Source of the DNA: Hyphomicrobiales bacterium | GTDB lineage: Bacteria > Pseudomonadota > Alphaproteobacteria > Rhizobiales > Rhizobiaceae | Direction: 5' to 3' | DNA: 64,000 nt | NCBI GenBank assembly: GCA_900470805.1 | Contig: UCCA01000022.1 | Span: forward strand, 62,001-126,000 | Shown here: positions 55,495-64,000 of the stretch, piece by piece | How the letters are laid out: each line of letters opens with the position of its first letter | How positions within the stretch are numbered: the stretch's first letter is position 1 | The notes under the pieces: generated by a model | Databases searched by the model: none | The model's input: only the letters and a program-made list of their open reading frames with translations | What the model was told of the DNA's origin: nothing | Program-made: the position numbers and the translations under genes

Positions 55495-55887
55495 TCAGTT
55501 CAGAACCCTGAGCAATCCGGGTGAATCGAGTGAGAAGGCGGGGATTTCTACCTGGAAGGTCTCGCCTTCGTCGGTTTCCATCTGGTAGTGCCCGAACATC
55601 AGGCCCGACGGCGTGTCGAGCGGGCAGCCGGAGGAATATTCATAGGTGTCGCCGGGCCCAAGCGTCGGCTGTTCGCCGACGACGCCCGCGCCGCTCACCT
55701 CGTCCACCACGCCGTTCTGGTCGGTGATGTTCCAGTAGCGGTTGACGAGACGCACGGTCAGATCGGAATTGTTGCTGATGACGATGCGGTATCCCCAGAC
55801 ATAGCGGTCGTCTTCCGGGTCGGATTGCTCCTCCAGGTAAAAGGGCTCGACGACCACTTCAATGTCTCGTGTCAGGGCGCGGTACAT
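55495..55887 (-). CDS. apaG: ApaG protein
   Basis: 130 residues, exact family length. ApaG has an immunoglobulin-like fold: it starts with YRALTRDIEVVVEPFYLEEQS, then VWGYRIVISNNSDLTVRLVNRYWNITD, GVVGEQPTLGPGDTYEYSSGCPL and GLMFGHYQM. The GxGxxG-like SGAGVVGEQP turn may bind a nucleotide. In E. coli it is linked to cobalt/magnesium resistance and ApaH; the role is not settled. The start at 55887 is preferred over an open frame to 55977. It converges with hslO. Confidence 0.93.
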   Translation of the reverse strand: MYRALTRDIEVVVEPFYLEEQSDPEDDRYVWGYRIVISNNSDLTVRLVNRYWNITDQNGVVDEVSGAGVVGEQPTLGPGDTYEYSSGCPLDTPSGLMFGHYQMETDEGETFQVEIPAFSLDSPGLLRVLN

Positions 55888-56094
55888 GCCTACACCATAG
55901 TAAGAATACGTTACTGGTATCTTATAACAGGTACGGCAGGTCAATAAATGCCGCGCTGATCGCGCAGCAAATACCAATAAAGGCCGATGTTTTGGCGTGT
56001 TAACACTAACGCGTTACCATTTATGCGCGAAAACTATCGCGCAAGGCATCGATATTGGCCGGATCGGCGTCGATCCGGCCAAGATTTAGCTTTC

Positions 56095-57291
56095 TCAGGC
56101 GTTCACCTGCGCAAGCGCCTTGGCGAAGTCCTCGAGGAGATCGTTGACATCCTCGATACCGGCGGAGAACCGCACGGTGCCCGGCGAAATGCCGAGTTCG
56201 GCACGCGCCTCGTCCGTCAGGTTCTTGTGTGTCGTCGTCGCCGGATGGGTAATGATCGAGCGCGTATCGCCGAGATTGTTGGAGATCGTCACGACCTCAA
56301 GCGCATTCTGCAGCTTGAACGCCGCTTCCTTGCCGCCCTTCAGTTCGAACGCCACCAGCGTCGAGCCGCCGGTCATCTGCTGGGCGATGATGTCCGCCTG
56401 CGGATGGTCCTTGCGGCCGGGATAGATCACCTTGGCGACCTTGCTCTGCTCGGCAAGGAAGTCGGCGATGCGGCCGGCATTTTCCGTCTGCGCCTTGACG
56501 CGGATCGGCAGCGTCTCGAGACCCTTGATCAGCGTCCAGGCGGTGAACGGCGACATGGCCGGGCCGGTGTGACGGTAATAGTCCTGCAGATGCTCGGTCA
56601 CCCATTCGCGGTCCGACAGGATGACGCCTGCAAGGCTGCGGCCCTGTCCGTCGATGTGCTTGGTCGCGGAATAGACGACGACATGCGCGCCGAGTTCCAG
56701 CGGCTTCTGGAAGAGCGGCGTCGCAAACACGTTGTCGACCACGACGCGGGCACCGATCTGGTTGGCAAGCTTGGCGACGCCGGCGATGTCGATGACTTCA
56801 AGCGTCGGGTTGGTCGGGCTTTCCAGGAAAAACACCTTGGTGTTCGGCTTGATCGCCTTTTCCCAGTTGGCCAGATCGCGGCCATCGACCAGCGTGCACT
56901 CGATGCCGTAGCGCGGCGCCAGCGTCTCGACCACCCAGCGGCAGGAACCGAAGAGCGCGCGGGCGGCAACGATATGATCGCCGGCCTTCAGCTGGCAAAG
57001 CAAGGCGGCGGTGATGGCGGCCATGCCGGAGGCCGTCGCACGGGCTTCCTCGGCGCCTTCAAGCGCACACATGCGCTTTTCGAACATGTCGTTGGTGGGG
57101 CTGCCGTAGCGGGCGTAGATGAACCCGTCGTCCTCGCCCTTGAAGCGCGCCTCGGCGGCCTCGGAACTATCGTAGGTAAAGCCCTGCGTCAGGTAGATCG
57201 CTTCCGACATCTCGCCATATTGCGAGCGCAAGGTTCCGCCGTGCACCAGTGTGGTTGCCGGGCGCCAGTTCTTATTGGGGGTCTTCGTCAT
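56095..57291 (-). CDS. metZ: O-succinylhomoserine sulfhydrylase
   Basis: 398 residues of the Cys/Met-metabolism PLP family. Visible are YARYGSPTNDMFE, SGMAAITAAL, FLESPTNPTLEVIDIAGV, VVDNVFATP and the PLP-lysine in VVYSATKHIDGQGR. It makes homocysteine directly from O-succinylhomoserine (or O-acetylhomoserine) and sulfide. The ATG at 57291 is preceded by GGTGATGA. A SAM-II riboswitch with a terminator lies in its leader, so expression falls when S-adenosylmethionine is plentiful. Confidence 0.93.
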   Translation of the reverse strand: MTKTPNKNWRPATTLVHGGTLRSQYGEMSEAIYLTQGFTYDSSEAAEARFKGEDDGFIYARYGSPTNDMFEKRMCALEGAEEARATASGMAAITAALLCQLKAGDHIVAARALFGSCRWVVETLAPRYGIECTLVDGRDLANWEKAIKPNTKVFFLESPTNPTLEVIDIAGVAKLANQIGARVVVDNVFATPLFQKPLELGAHVVVYSATKHIDGQGRSLAGVILSDREWVTEHLQDYYRHTGPAMSPFTAWTLIKGLETLPIRVKAQTENAGRIADFLAEQSKVAKVIYPGRKDHPQADIIAQQMTGGSTLVAFELKGGKEAAFKLQNALEVVTISNNLGDTRSIITHPATTTHKNLTDEARAELGISPGTVRFSAGIEDVNDLLEDFAKALAQVNA

Positions 57292-57313
57292 GTCATCATC
57301 ACCTTCGTGATAC

Positions 57314-57342
57314 AAAAAAACCGGCCGCAAAAGCAGACCGGT
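57314..57342 (-). terminator. Riboswitch-controlled terminator before metZ
   Basis: On the minus strand ACCGGTCTGCTTTTGCGGCC continues to GGT and seven T residues. Its 5' arm overlaps an alternative stem (57335-57341 with 57350-57356), so the two structures exclude each other. Confidence 0.75.
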
Positions 57343-57349
57343 TTTCAAC

Positions 57350-57409
57350 CCGGTCTTTTTAGCCACTTGTTTAACGTGGCTGCAAGCCGACCGGCCAAAT
57401 CACCACGGG
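57350..57409 (-). promoter_or_regulatory. SAM-II riboswitch of metZ
   Basis: The minus strand reads CGTGG-TGATTT, then CTTGCAGCCACG, TTAAACAAGTG and GCTAAAAAG, the conserved blocks of the SAM-II aptamer, with P1 formed by CGTGG (57403-57407) and CCACG (57375-57379). The 3' block (57355-57363) overlaps the anti-terminator stem, so ligand binding would free the terminator at 57314-57342. SAM-II elements are known before methionine genes in alphaproteobacteria. Confidence 0.85.
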
Positions 57410-57417
57410 ATAAAGCT

Positions 57418-57446
57418 GCAATACTGCCGATAGCTGCTTGCGTCAA
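57418..57446 (-). promoter_or_regulatory. Likely promoter of the metZ leader
   Basis: TTGACG (57441-57446) and TATTGC (57418-57423) on the minus strand are 17 bases apart; transcription would start just before the aptamer. Confidence 0.5.
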
Positions 57447-57489
57447 TTCCCTGAGTTTGGTTTTGTCTGCGGCAAATTGTGATTGGGAC

Positions 57490-58584
57490 ATGATGGCTCG
57501 CGATACTGGAATCTTGGCGGACCGCGCCATTGCTGCGCTGTTTGAAACGGGGCGTCTGATCGCCGAACGTGCTCTGGATCACGACCAGATCCAGCCGGCA
57601 AGCCTCGATCTGCGCCTCGGTGCCAAGGCATTCCGCGTCCGCGCCAGCTTCATGCCCGGCCCCTCGCACCTCGTTTCCGACAAGCTCGATCGTCTCAGCC
57701 TGCACGTCATCGATCTCTCCGAAGGCGCGGTGCTGGAAACCGGCTGTGTCTATATCGTCCCCCTTATGGAACGCCTCGACCTGCCGACCGGCATGTCGGC
57801 CTCGGCCAATCCGAAAAGCTCGACCGGCCGCCTCGACATCTTTACCCGCGTCATCACCGATTACGCGCAGGAGTTCGACAAGATCCCGGCCGGCTACAAG
57901 GGCCCGCTCTACCTCGAGATTTCGCCGCGCACCTTCCCGATCGTCGTACGCCGTGGCTCGCGCCTGTCGCAGATCCGCTTCCGTGTCGGCCAGGCACTGC
58001 TCGGCGAAGCCGAATTGCTGGCGCTGCATGATGCCGAAACGCTGGTGGCCAGCAAGCAACCGAACGTCTCCGGCGGCGCCATCGCGCTGTCGATCGATCT
58101 GGCCGGCGACAAGGACGGCCTGATCGGCTATCGCGGCAAGCATCACACGGCGGTCGTCGATGTCGATAAGAAGGCCCAGCACGACATTTTCGATTTCTGG
58201 GAACCGATCTACAGCCGCGGCCGCAACGAACTGATTCTCGATCCCGACGAATTCTACATCCTCGTCTCCCGCGAAGCTGTCCACGTGCCACCGCACTACG
58301 CCGCCGAGATGACCCCCTTCGACCCCCTGGTCGGCGAATTCCGCGTCCACTACGCGGGCTTTTTCGACCCAGGCTTCGGCCACGCGCCCGCTGGCGGCCG
58401 CGGCAGCCGCGCCGTCCTCGAGGTGCGCAGTCACGAGGTTCCCTTCATCCTCGAAGACGGCCAGATCGTCGGCCGCCTTGTCTACGAGCACATGCAGGAA
58501 CACCCCGAAAGCCTCTACGGCACCGGCCTCGGCTCCAACTATCAGGCGCAGGGCCTGAAACTCTCGAAGCATTTCCGCATCTGA
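57490..58584 (+). CDS. dcd: 2'-deoxycytidine 5'-triphosphate deaminase, long form
   Basis: 364 residues, about twice E. coli Dcd (193), as in other alphaproteobacteria, with two dUTPase-like halves. Half 1 has IQPASLDLRLG, ANPKSSTGRLDIFTRVITD and a LYLEISPRTFPIVV strand. Half 2 has the ELILDPDEFYILVSREAVHVPPHYAAEM and GFFDPGFG segments. It makes dUTP from dCTP for thymidylate synthesis. Tandem ATGs occur at 57490 and 57493 with only a weak ribosome site. A much longer open frame upstream is antisense to metZ and is not part of it. Confidence 0.9.
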   Translation: MMARDTGILADRAIAALFETGRLIAERALDHDQIQPASLDLRLGAKAFRVRASFMPGPSHLVSDKLDRLSLHVIDLSEGAVLETGCVYIVPLMERLDLPTGMSASANPKSSTGRLDIFTRVITDYAQEFDKIPAGYKGPLYLEISPRTFPIVVRRGSRLSQIRFRVGQALLGEAELLALHDAETLVASKQPNVSGGAIALSIDLAGDKDGLIGYRGKHHTAVVDVDKKAQHDIFDFWEPIYSRGRNELILDPDEFYILVSREAVHVPPHYAAEMTPFDPLVGEFRVHYAGFFDPGFGHAPAGGRGSRAVLEVRSHEVPFILEDGQIVGRLVYEHMQEHPESLYGTGLGSNYQAQGLKLSKHFRI

Positions 58585-58651
58585 CAAATCCACCCTCGAC
58601 GTGACCCGGCCGCTTGACACCGGCCGCCATCTGTTGGAAATCTCACGGCGC

Positions 58652-58725
58652 GCGGGTGTAGCTCAATGGTAGAGCAGCAGCTTCCCAAGCTGAATACGAG
58701 GGTTCGATTCCCTTCACCCGCTCCA
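58652..58725 (+). tRNA. tRNA-Gly (anticodon CCC)
   Basis: Complete cloverleaf: acceptor GCGGGTG/CACCCGC, D-arm GCTCAATGGTAGAGC, anticodon loop TTCCCAA, TPsiC GGTTCGATTCC, and an encoded CCA end. It is nearly identical in outline to the E. coli tRNA for GGG codons. Confidence 0.95.
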
Positions 58726-58901
58726 GCACTCCGAAAAATCATTGACGAAACGAACCGCATCCTGTGGCGGAAGCGGCTCTGCGGCCGCCATTCTGCGGCA
58801 ATTTGGGCACTACCACCAATGACCCGTTGGGTGTCAGGTGGGCCGATTAATGGCTTGGTCACGCACCGCCGAAGATGCATTTTTTAAAGATGAGAATTGC
58901 G

Positions 58902-59144
58902 ATGGAAAACAGACGAGATCAGCGCAAGCGCACGTTCATTGGCGCCAAGATTCTGCTCAATGGGGGTGCCAGCGTCATGGATTGCCTTGTCAGGGATTTG
59001 TCAGAGGGCGGCGCGCGTCTTGCGCTCGATGGCGCGGCAACGGTTCCCGCGGAATTCGGGCTGGCACTCTCCGATGGGAGGTCGTTCCAATGCACCGTCC
59101 AGTGGCGAACACTGACGGGGCTCGGGGTGCGCTTCAGTCTCTGA
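58902..59144 (+). CDS. PilZ domain protein
   Basis: 80 residues from ATG 58902; starts at 58875 or 58890 are possible and no ribosome site is decisive. It begins MENRRDQRKRTFIGAKI with the R-x-x-x-R element, and continues with DCLVRDLSEGGARLAL, which fits the D/N-x-S-x-x-G motif. These are the two elements that bind cyclic di-GMP. The C-terminal GLGVRFSL completes the barrel. It is a likely reader for the cyclic di-GMP made by the two GGDEF proteins at 3.5-6.3 kb or others. Single-domain PilZ proteins often act on motility or polysaccharide export. Confidence 0.82.
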   Translation: MENRRDQRKRTFIGAKILLNGGASVMDCLVRDLSEGGARLALDGAATVPAEFGLALSDGRSFQCTVQWRTLTGLGVRFSL

Positions 59145-59300
59145 AAACGCGCTGGGTGACTGGCGATGCGGTTTGCCTTGGACCATCCAACGATACGGCG
59201 CCTACCGCTCAACTCACGGAAATTCAAAAGAATTTGATCAATGGAACCGTCGGCGATGCTTTACGGTTTCCACCCGTTGAGATTGAAAAGGATTCATTGG

Positions 59301-59732
59301 ATGCAGATGCATAAATCCATCATTGCCGGCGCCATGGGGTTGCTGATGACGGTTTCCGCCGTCATGCCGGCCACCGCGATGCCGATCGCGCAGCCCTTGG
59401 GCGGCCACACGGCCCCGCAGGTGTCGGAGGCTGAGCAGATCCAGTACCGCCGCCACCGACCGGGTTATTGGAATGGCCATCACGGCTACCGTGGCTACCA
59501 CAGAGGATATCGCCGCCATAACGATGGGTACTGGTACCCGCTGGCGGCCTTCGGTGCCGGCGCGATCATCGGCGGCGCCATTGCCAGCCAGCCAAGGCGG
59601 CCAGCCTATGCCGGCATCAATCCGCAACACTACGACTGGTGCGCGTCGCGCTACCGGACCTACCGCGCCTCCGACAACACCTATGCCCCTAGAGTAGGCG
59701 TCAGGGCGGTTTGCACCTCACCCTATTATTGA
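59301..59732 (+). CDS. BA14K family protein
   Basis: 143 residues from ATG 59301. A signal peptide (MQMHKSIIAGAMGLLMTVSA...PATA) is followed by a His/Tyr/Gly/Arg-rich stretch (residues 50-85), a small hydrophobic helix (AAFGAGAIIGGAIA), and the diagnostic C-terminus HYDWCASRYRTYRASDNTYAP with paired cysteines. The family was named from a Brucella immunoreactive protein, and is common and envelope-associated in Rhizobiales; lectin-like activity has been suggested. An upstream in-frame ATG at 59241 would spoil the signal peptide. Confidence 0.87.
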   Translation: MQMHKSIIAGAMGLLMTVSAVMPATAMPIAQPLGGHTAPQVSEAEQIQYRRHRPGYWNGHHGYRGYHRGYRRHNDGYWYPLAAFGAGAIIGGAIASQPRRPAYAGINPQHYDWCASRYRTYRASDNTYAPRVGVRAVCTSPYY

Positions 59733-60011
59733 TCGCCGACCAATGCATGACGTCCGCCTTTCCATCAGATGGAAGGCAGACGTTTTGCGTTTTTGGAAAG
59801 AGCTGAAAGGGGAGAGGAGCCGGCCCTGGGGACTCGGCTTGCCAGAAGTCTCTCCTAAGCGTTGCGCCAGACATTCGTCAAAAATAGCTTCATCCGTTCC
59901 GATAACTTGACGACTTACTAATGGACATGGTTAATTTTTAACTATTCTCCGGTAGATGGAACCTGGACGGCGCTTTGGCCGTTACCGACGCTCAAGAGGA
60001 GGAATGGCGAA

Positions 60012-60200
60012 ATGCTGTTGAAGATTTTCACCGCGAAAAGCGACGCCGCCGATGCTGTGGACACAGGAACCTATGCGGACGGGTACCACCAGCCGGAACT
60101 CGATATCGCTGCCTACAAGCGCCAGGATCGCCGTTCGTCCTACGAGCGCGATTATGGACGCGGCCGCAAGGTCGAAGAGATTTCCCTCGGCCTCGTCTGA
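60012..60200 (+). CDS. Small hypothetical protein, 62 residues
   Basis: It begins MLLKIFTAKSDAADAVDTGT and ends in an Arg/Glu-rich stretch with RRSSYERDYGRGRKVEE. AGGAGG lies nine bases before the ATG, a strong ribosome site. There is no signal peptide or membrane segment. I do not recognise the family. A downstream inverted repeat (GGGCGGC...GCCGCCC near 60275-60295) may end its transcript. Confidence 0.55.
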   Translation: MLLKIFTAKSDAADAVDTGTYADGYHQPELDIAAYKRQDRRSSYERDYGRGRKVEEISLGLV

Positions 60201-60273
60201 ACCGGAACGCCGGGAATGTCCGGCGAATGCTACGGTGAAATGACCAGACTTCGGCATCGGCCGAATCGAAAAC

Positions 60274-60300
60274 GGGCGGCCTTGAGCCGCCCGTTTCGTT
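60274..60300. terminator. Hairpin between the small ORF and the chemotaxis receptor gene
   Basis: GGGCGGC...GCCGCCCG is followed by TTTCGTTGTTTG on the plus strand, and the reverse is A/T-flanked; it lies between two converging genes. Confidence 0.65.
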
Positions 60301-60322
60301 GTTTGTTATTGAAGTCGTAGCC

Positions 60323-62344
60323 TCAAAACTCCGTCCAGTCGTCATCCTTCTTGCCGTTTGATGCCGAGCTTTCGTTGCTGAACGCATTGGCAAGCTTCTG
60401 GCTGAGCGCCCGCGCCGGCGAGGAAGCCGGCCGGGAGACGCCCGAGGTGGCAACGCGAACCGGTGCCTTGCGGGTGAGGATGGTTGGTCCGCCGGTCTTG
60501 GGCGGTAGCGGTTCGTTGGGATCGCGCACGGGCCTCGGCGTGAACGTGATGCTGGCGGCGCCGTCGCCGCCGAGCTTGAACTGGTCGAGCAGCGTGTTGA
60601 GCGCTGCGGCCTCCGCGGCCAGCTTGTGGCTTGCAGCCGTGCTCGCTTCCACCATCGCCGCGTTTTGCTGGGTGCCCTGATCCATCGCGTTGACGGCGGT
60701 GTTGATTTCCTGCAGCCCGATCGATTGTTCGCGCGAGGCTTCGGCGATCGCGTTGACGTGCTGGTTGATCTCCTGCACCTCCTGCACGATCGCTTCCAGT
60801 GCCTTTCCGGTCTCACCGACCAGCGAGACACCGGCCTGCACTTGATTGCCCGACGTGCTGATCAGCGACTGGATTTCGCGCGCCGCATTGGCCGAGCGCT
60901 GCGCCAGTTCGCGCACTTCCTGGGCCACGACCGCAAAGCCCTTGCCGGCCTCGCCGGCGCGCGCCGCCTCGACCCCGGCGTTCAGCGCCAAGAGGTTGGT
61001 CTGGAAGGCGATGTCATCGATGACGCCGATGATGTTGCCGATCGCCACGGAGGATTGTTCGATCTGCTCCATCGCGCTGACCGCCTTGCGCACCACCTCG
61101 CCCGATCGCTCGGCGCCGCTGCGGGTCCGGCCCACCAGCGTCCGCGCCTCCTCGGCTCGCCTTGCCGCATCCTTGACGGTGGTGGTGATCTCCTCCAGCG
61201 CTGCGGCTGTCTGCTCGACGGAGGCCGCCTGCTGCTCGGTGCGCCGGGAAAGCTGGTCCGCCGAGGAGCGGATTTCGCCGGCCCCCGCGGTGATCGCCCG
61301 GGCATTTTCGCCGACCGTCTGCATGGTCTCGTTGAGCCGGAAGACGGAATTGTTGAAGTCTTCGCGCAATGCGTCGAGATCGCCGACGAAGGGCGTGCTG
61401 ATCTGCGAAACGAGGTCGCCGCCGGCCAGCTTGCGAAGGCCTTCGCCGAGCGCCGCGACCGTACGCGACAGATCCGCCGCCTCGGTTGCCCGCTGCGCTT
61501 CGATCTCGCGCCGTTCGCTGTCGCTGAGGCTGCGGTTCTTTTCAGTTTCCCGTTCCAGCCGCAGCTGCTCGATCGCGTTATCGCGGAAGATCGAGACGGC
61601 CGTCGCCATCTCACCAACCTCGTCGCGCCTGTCGGTGCCGTTAACGGGGCTTGCGGTATCGCCTCTGGAAAGACCGGTCATCCGCGCGCGCAGCCGCGCC
61701 ATCGGCGCGGCGATCCCGGCCTGGGCGATCCAGATGCTGACGCCGACCGCGCCAAGCATCGCAAGCCCGGTAAGCGCAAGCGAAAGATCGATCCGGGTGT
61801 TGACCGCCACAGAGAGCGCATCGCCGCCGTCATTCAGCAACACCATCAGCGCATCGTTGTTGGCAATCATGTCAGGCGTCACGACGCCGAGCTTGGCGTT
61901 CAGTTCGCGCGCCGCCGCTTGCGCGGCTGCCTGGTCTCCGGCCTTTGCCAGATCGACGACCGCCTTCGACAGCGCGTCCATCTCATCGATGCCGGAGATG
62001 ATCTCCTCGATCGCAGCCTTGCGGGACGGCACAAGGTCGGCCGCCTGCTGAAGCCGCTCGCGTGCTTGCGGCATCTTGCTCGGCGCCGAAACGGCGGCGT
62101 CGAAGTCGGCGGTGCCTGCCGTCAGCTGCGCGATGACCGTTGCCTGCAGCACGGCGGCGGTGGCCGAAGCGCTGGCGCGGGAGGCCTGCATGGCAGCCAG
62201 CGCTTCATGGTCGATGAAGGCGCTGTAGACCACGTCTGCGTTGCGGAATTCCTTGACGACGTAGGTGATGCCACCAACAGCGATCAGCCCGAGCAGGGCG
62301 ACGACCGAGATGATCTTGGTGCGGATCTTGAAGTTCTTCAACAT
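60323..62344 (-). CDS. Methyl-accepting chemotaxis protein
   Basis: 673 residues from ATG 62344 (MLKNFKIRTKIISVV); in-frame ATGs at 62356 and 62449 are alternatives with no decisive ribosome site. One helix at about 12-30 and another near 190-210 bracket a small helical periplasmic sensor domain; a HAMP linker and a long cytoplasmic signalling helix pair follow, with the tip FQTNLLALNAGVEAARAGEAGKGFAVVA. The C-terminus ends DDDWTEF, an aromatic tail like those that dock CheR or CheB. The ligand is unknown. No other chemotaxis gene is adjacent. Confidence 0.9.
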   Translation of the reverse strand: MLKNFKIRTKIISVVALLGLIAVGGITYVVKEFRNADVVYSAFIDHEALAAMQASRASASATAAVLQATVIAQLTAGTADFDAAVSAPSKMPQARERLQQAADLVPSRKAAIEEIISGIDEMDALSKAVVDLAKAGDQAAAQAAARELNAKLGVVTPDMIANNDALMVLLNDGGDALSVAVNTRIDLSLALTGLAMLGAVGVSIWIAQAGIAAPMARLRARMTGLSRGDTASPVNGTDRRDEVGEMATAVSIFRDNAIEQLRLERETEKNRSLSDSERREIEAQRATEAADLSRTVAALGEGLRKLAGGDLVSQISTPFVGDLDALREDFNNSVFRLNETMQTVGENARAITAGAGEIRSSADQLSRRTEQQAASVEQTAAALEEITTTVKDAARRAEEARTLVGRTRSGAERSGEVVRKAVSAMEQIEQSSVAIGNIIGVIDDIAFQTNLLALNAGVEAARAGEAGKGFAVVAQEVRELAQRSANAAREIQSLISTSGNQVQAGVSLVGETGKALEAIVQEVQEINQHVNAIAEASREQSIGLQEINTAVNAMDQGTQQNAAMVEASTAASHKLAAEAAALNTLLDQFKLGGDGAASITFTPRPVRDPNEPLPPKTGGPTILTRKAPVRVATSGVSRPASSPARALSQKLANAFSNESSASNGKKDDDWTEF

Positions 62345-62543
62345 GGAGATGTCCATTCGGGCGGCACGGCCGGATGCGGTCTGCGACGGCTTGCGCCATT
62401 CTGTTTGTGAAGCGTATGCCCGGATAGGCTCGACAGGCGCATCATGCATTCGGCACGTAGCCGGTGTCGTCGATCGCGACTAGAATCCATATTGCTTAAG
62501 GCGAACCTAACGCGCCACTGTTGTCCACTGAAAATGAGCTGCC

Positions 62544-64000
62544 CTAGCCGGAAGTGCTCGGCGCATGTCGCGCCGACGTGTCCGCCATGACGGGAAGGTG
62601 GGGCGTCTTGTCCCAGAAGAACGGCCGGTACGGCAGTTGGAACACCGCGCGCCAGGCGGCGGCGGATATCATCATCCAGTAGACCGGAATGCCCAGCCAT
62701 CGCCAGCCGATCTGTCGCTTCTCGTCACGCAGCATCGCCTTGCGGCCGAGCAGCAGGAAGATGCCGTAGCTTCCCAGCATGTTGGCGATATCGATGGCGA
62801 ACAATGCCGCTTCACGCGTGCCCGGCGGCGGGAAGCCCAGCATCATGTAGGTCGCGGTGGTTGTGAGCAGTGCGATTAGCCATGGATGGGCAAGCGCCGA
62901 GACAAGCATGCCGCCGATGAGCACCTGAAAGACCAGGAAGCTGCCGACGCCCATTTCCCGCACCAGTGTTCCCGGCGAACGCATCATCACCAGCCACGTC
63001 TGCAGCCAGCCCTTGAACCAGCGCGTCCGCTGGTTGAACCAGACCTCATGCGTCGTCGGCGCATCCTCGTAGGTCGGGCAGTCGATGACGCCGCAGCGAT
63101 AGCCAAGCCGATGCAGCCGCATGCCGAGATCGGCATCCTCGGTCACATTGTAGGGGTCCCACCCGCCGCATGCCTTGAGATCGGCAACGCGCAGATGGTT
63201 GGAGGTGCCGCCGAGCGGCATCGGCAACCGGCGTTTCGCCAGCATCGGCAGAATGAGCCGAAAGAGTGCTGCGTATTCGAGCGCGAACGCGGCGCTGATC
63301 CATGAGCCGGCGCCATTGGAGACGATCAGCGGCGCTTGCAGGCAGGCGATGTCGCGACGGCTGGCAACGAACGTGGCATAAGCGGCCCGGAGCTGGTCGG
63401 GATGCGGGCGATCCTCGGCGTCATAGATCGCCAGATATTCGCCGCGCGCCCCGGCCAGCCCATAGTTGAGCGCCTTCGGCTTCGTGCGCGGGTGTGCTGG
63501 CGGAACCTCGACGATCTCGAATTGCGGGCCGAGATCCTGCGCCTGCAGGGCTGCGATCGTTGCCCTGTCGTCGGCCTCGCAAATCAGTTTGATATCCAGT
63601 TTCGCCGCCGGCCAGTTCAGCTGCTTCAGCGCTGCCACAAGCTGCCCGGCAACCTCCGCCTCCTTGTAGAGCGCAACGAGAACGGAATAGACCGGCAGCC
63701 GATCCGTTGGCTGCGGATCCGGCGGCGGCCGTTGTCGATGGTGGAGCGCTAGGGCCCGCAACAGAATCGCCGACATATAAAGTAGCGAAACCGCGATGTG
63801 CACGATATCCAGCAGCGGCAGATCGGATAACAGCGCGAAGACGAAGGCGCAAAGCGCCGCGCCTGCGATGAAGCCTTGCTTGCCGGACAAGACGATGCGG
63901 GCGCTGAATCGCCCCTTGTCCTCGAACAGCGTGCCGATGCTCTCCTTGACGCGGCGGCTTGCACCGACGCGCCAGACGGCGGCGCGTAGCGCTGCGGGCG
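62544..64000 (-). CDS. Glycosyltransferase family 2 membrane protein (cellulose synthase-like), 5' part missing
   Basis: The open frame continues past the right window edge: upstream of the first possible TTG (63890) it reads ...WRVGASRRVKESIGTLFEDK without a stop, so the true start is outside. The visible 485 residues include helices near the N-terminus, the GT2 motifs LYKEAEVAG, DAEDRPHPDQL (metal-binding DxD type), TEDADLGMRL and QRTRWFKGWLQT, and four or five C-terminal helices. This is the layout of processive polysaccharide synthases of the BcsA/NdvC type. The sugar polymer is unknown; a cyclic di-GMP link is possible but no PilZ domain is visible in this part. Confidence 0.85.
   Translation of the reverse strand, partial: PAALRAAVWRVGASRRVKESIGTLFEDKGRFSARIVLSGKQGFIAGAALCAFVFALLSDLPLLDIVHIAVSLLYMSAILLRALALHHRQRPPPDPQPTDRLPVYSVLVALYKEAEVAGQLVAALKQLNWPAAKLDIKLICEADDRATIAALQAQDLGPQFEIVEVPPAHPRTKPKALNYGLAGARGEYLAIYDAEDRPHPDQLRAAYATFVASRRDIACLQAPLIVSNGAGSWISAAFALEYAALFRLILPMLAKRRLPMPLGGTSNHLRVADLKACGGWDPYNVTEDADLGMRLHRLGYRCGVIDCPTYEDAPTTHEVWFNQRTRWFKGWLQTWLVMMRSPGTLVREMGVGSFLVFQVLIGGMLVSALAHPWLIALLTTTATYMMLGFPPPGTREAALFAIDIANMLGSYGIFLLLGRKAMLRDEKRQIGWRWLGIPVYWMMISAAAWRAVFQLPYRPFFWDKTPHLPVMADTSARHAPSTSG

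Noticed and set aside
55987..58584. Open frame of 865 codons on the plus strand
   Set aside because: Its first 500 codons are antisense to metZ and cross the riboswitch; only the last 364 codons are the real dcd gene.

Overview
The window is a GC-rich, gene-dense chromosomal segment of a Rhizobiaceae-type alphaproteobacterium (Rhizobium/Ensifer/Neorhizobium group). The evidence is a frc-type fructose importer with its associated kinase, a GcrA cell-cycle regulator with a cluster of CcrM (GANTC) sites, a phoR-pstSCAB-phoU-phoB locus, a SAM-II riboswitch before metZ, a BA14K-family protein, and CTTGA(C/T)-N17-CTATAT-like promoters. I see no insertion sequence, prophage, CRISPR array, rRNA operon or replication origin.

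Layout. 1-8480: sugar uptake and pyrimidine synthesis (frcC end, frcA, frcK, pyrC, two GGDEF cyclases, a VOC protein, pyrE, frk). 8484-16545: a hydrolase, a divergent MocR regulator/EamA exporter pair, pgi, one well supported and one weaker sRNA candidate, an acyl-CoA synthetase and a PRC-barrel protein. 16633-20903: a VOC enzyme and a four-gene osmoprotectant importer with the E. coli yehZYXW order. 21175-31066: cutC, then a sugar catabolic cluster (UxaA-type dehydratase, aldo/keto reductase, fucU, sugar ABC importer, zinc dehydrogenase) facing a GntR regulator with two winged-helix domains. 31088-35368: an RND efflux pair. 35643-39779: a tiny membrane protein, an orphan flagellin with a duplicated central domain, small hypotheticals, a lone PemK/MazF-type toxin and tRNA-Thr. 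39911-51189: nitronate monooxygenase, a proline-rich membrane protein, ppk2 and the phosphate-response locus. 51272-58725: gcrA, argD-argF-hslO, apaG, metZ under SAM-II control, dcd and tRNA-Gly. 58902-64000: a PilZ protein, BA14K, a small ORF, a chemotaxis receptor and a glycosyltransferase cut by the window edge.

How the genes work together. Imported fructose can be phosphorylated by Frk and interconverted by Pgi. The pho genes form a complete sense-and-import circuit behind a Pho box, with polyphosphate kinase transcribed away from phoR. In the fucU cluster, an 18/21-identical motif lies upstream of both the catabolic and the transport units, next to the gene for the unusual GntR protein; this suggests one regulon for L-fucose or a similar deoxy-sugar. 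A second palindrome family, TTGACGT(N2)ACGTCAA, lies upstream of the acyl-CoA synthetase and nitronate monooxygenase genes.

Most genes are ordinary rhizobial core genes. The parts most worth a second look are the sugar cluster and its operator, the orphan flagellin, the sRNA locus at 13.9-14.2 kb, the GANTC cluster upstream of gcrA, and the small membrane ORF with a leader hairpin.
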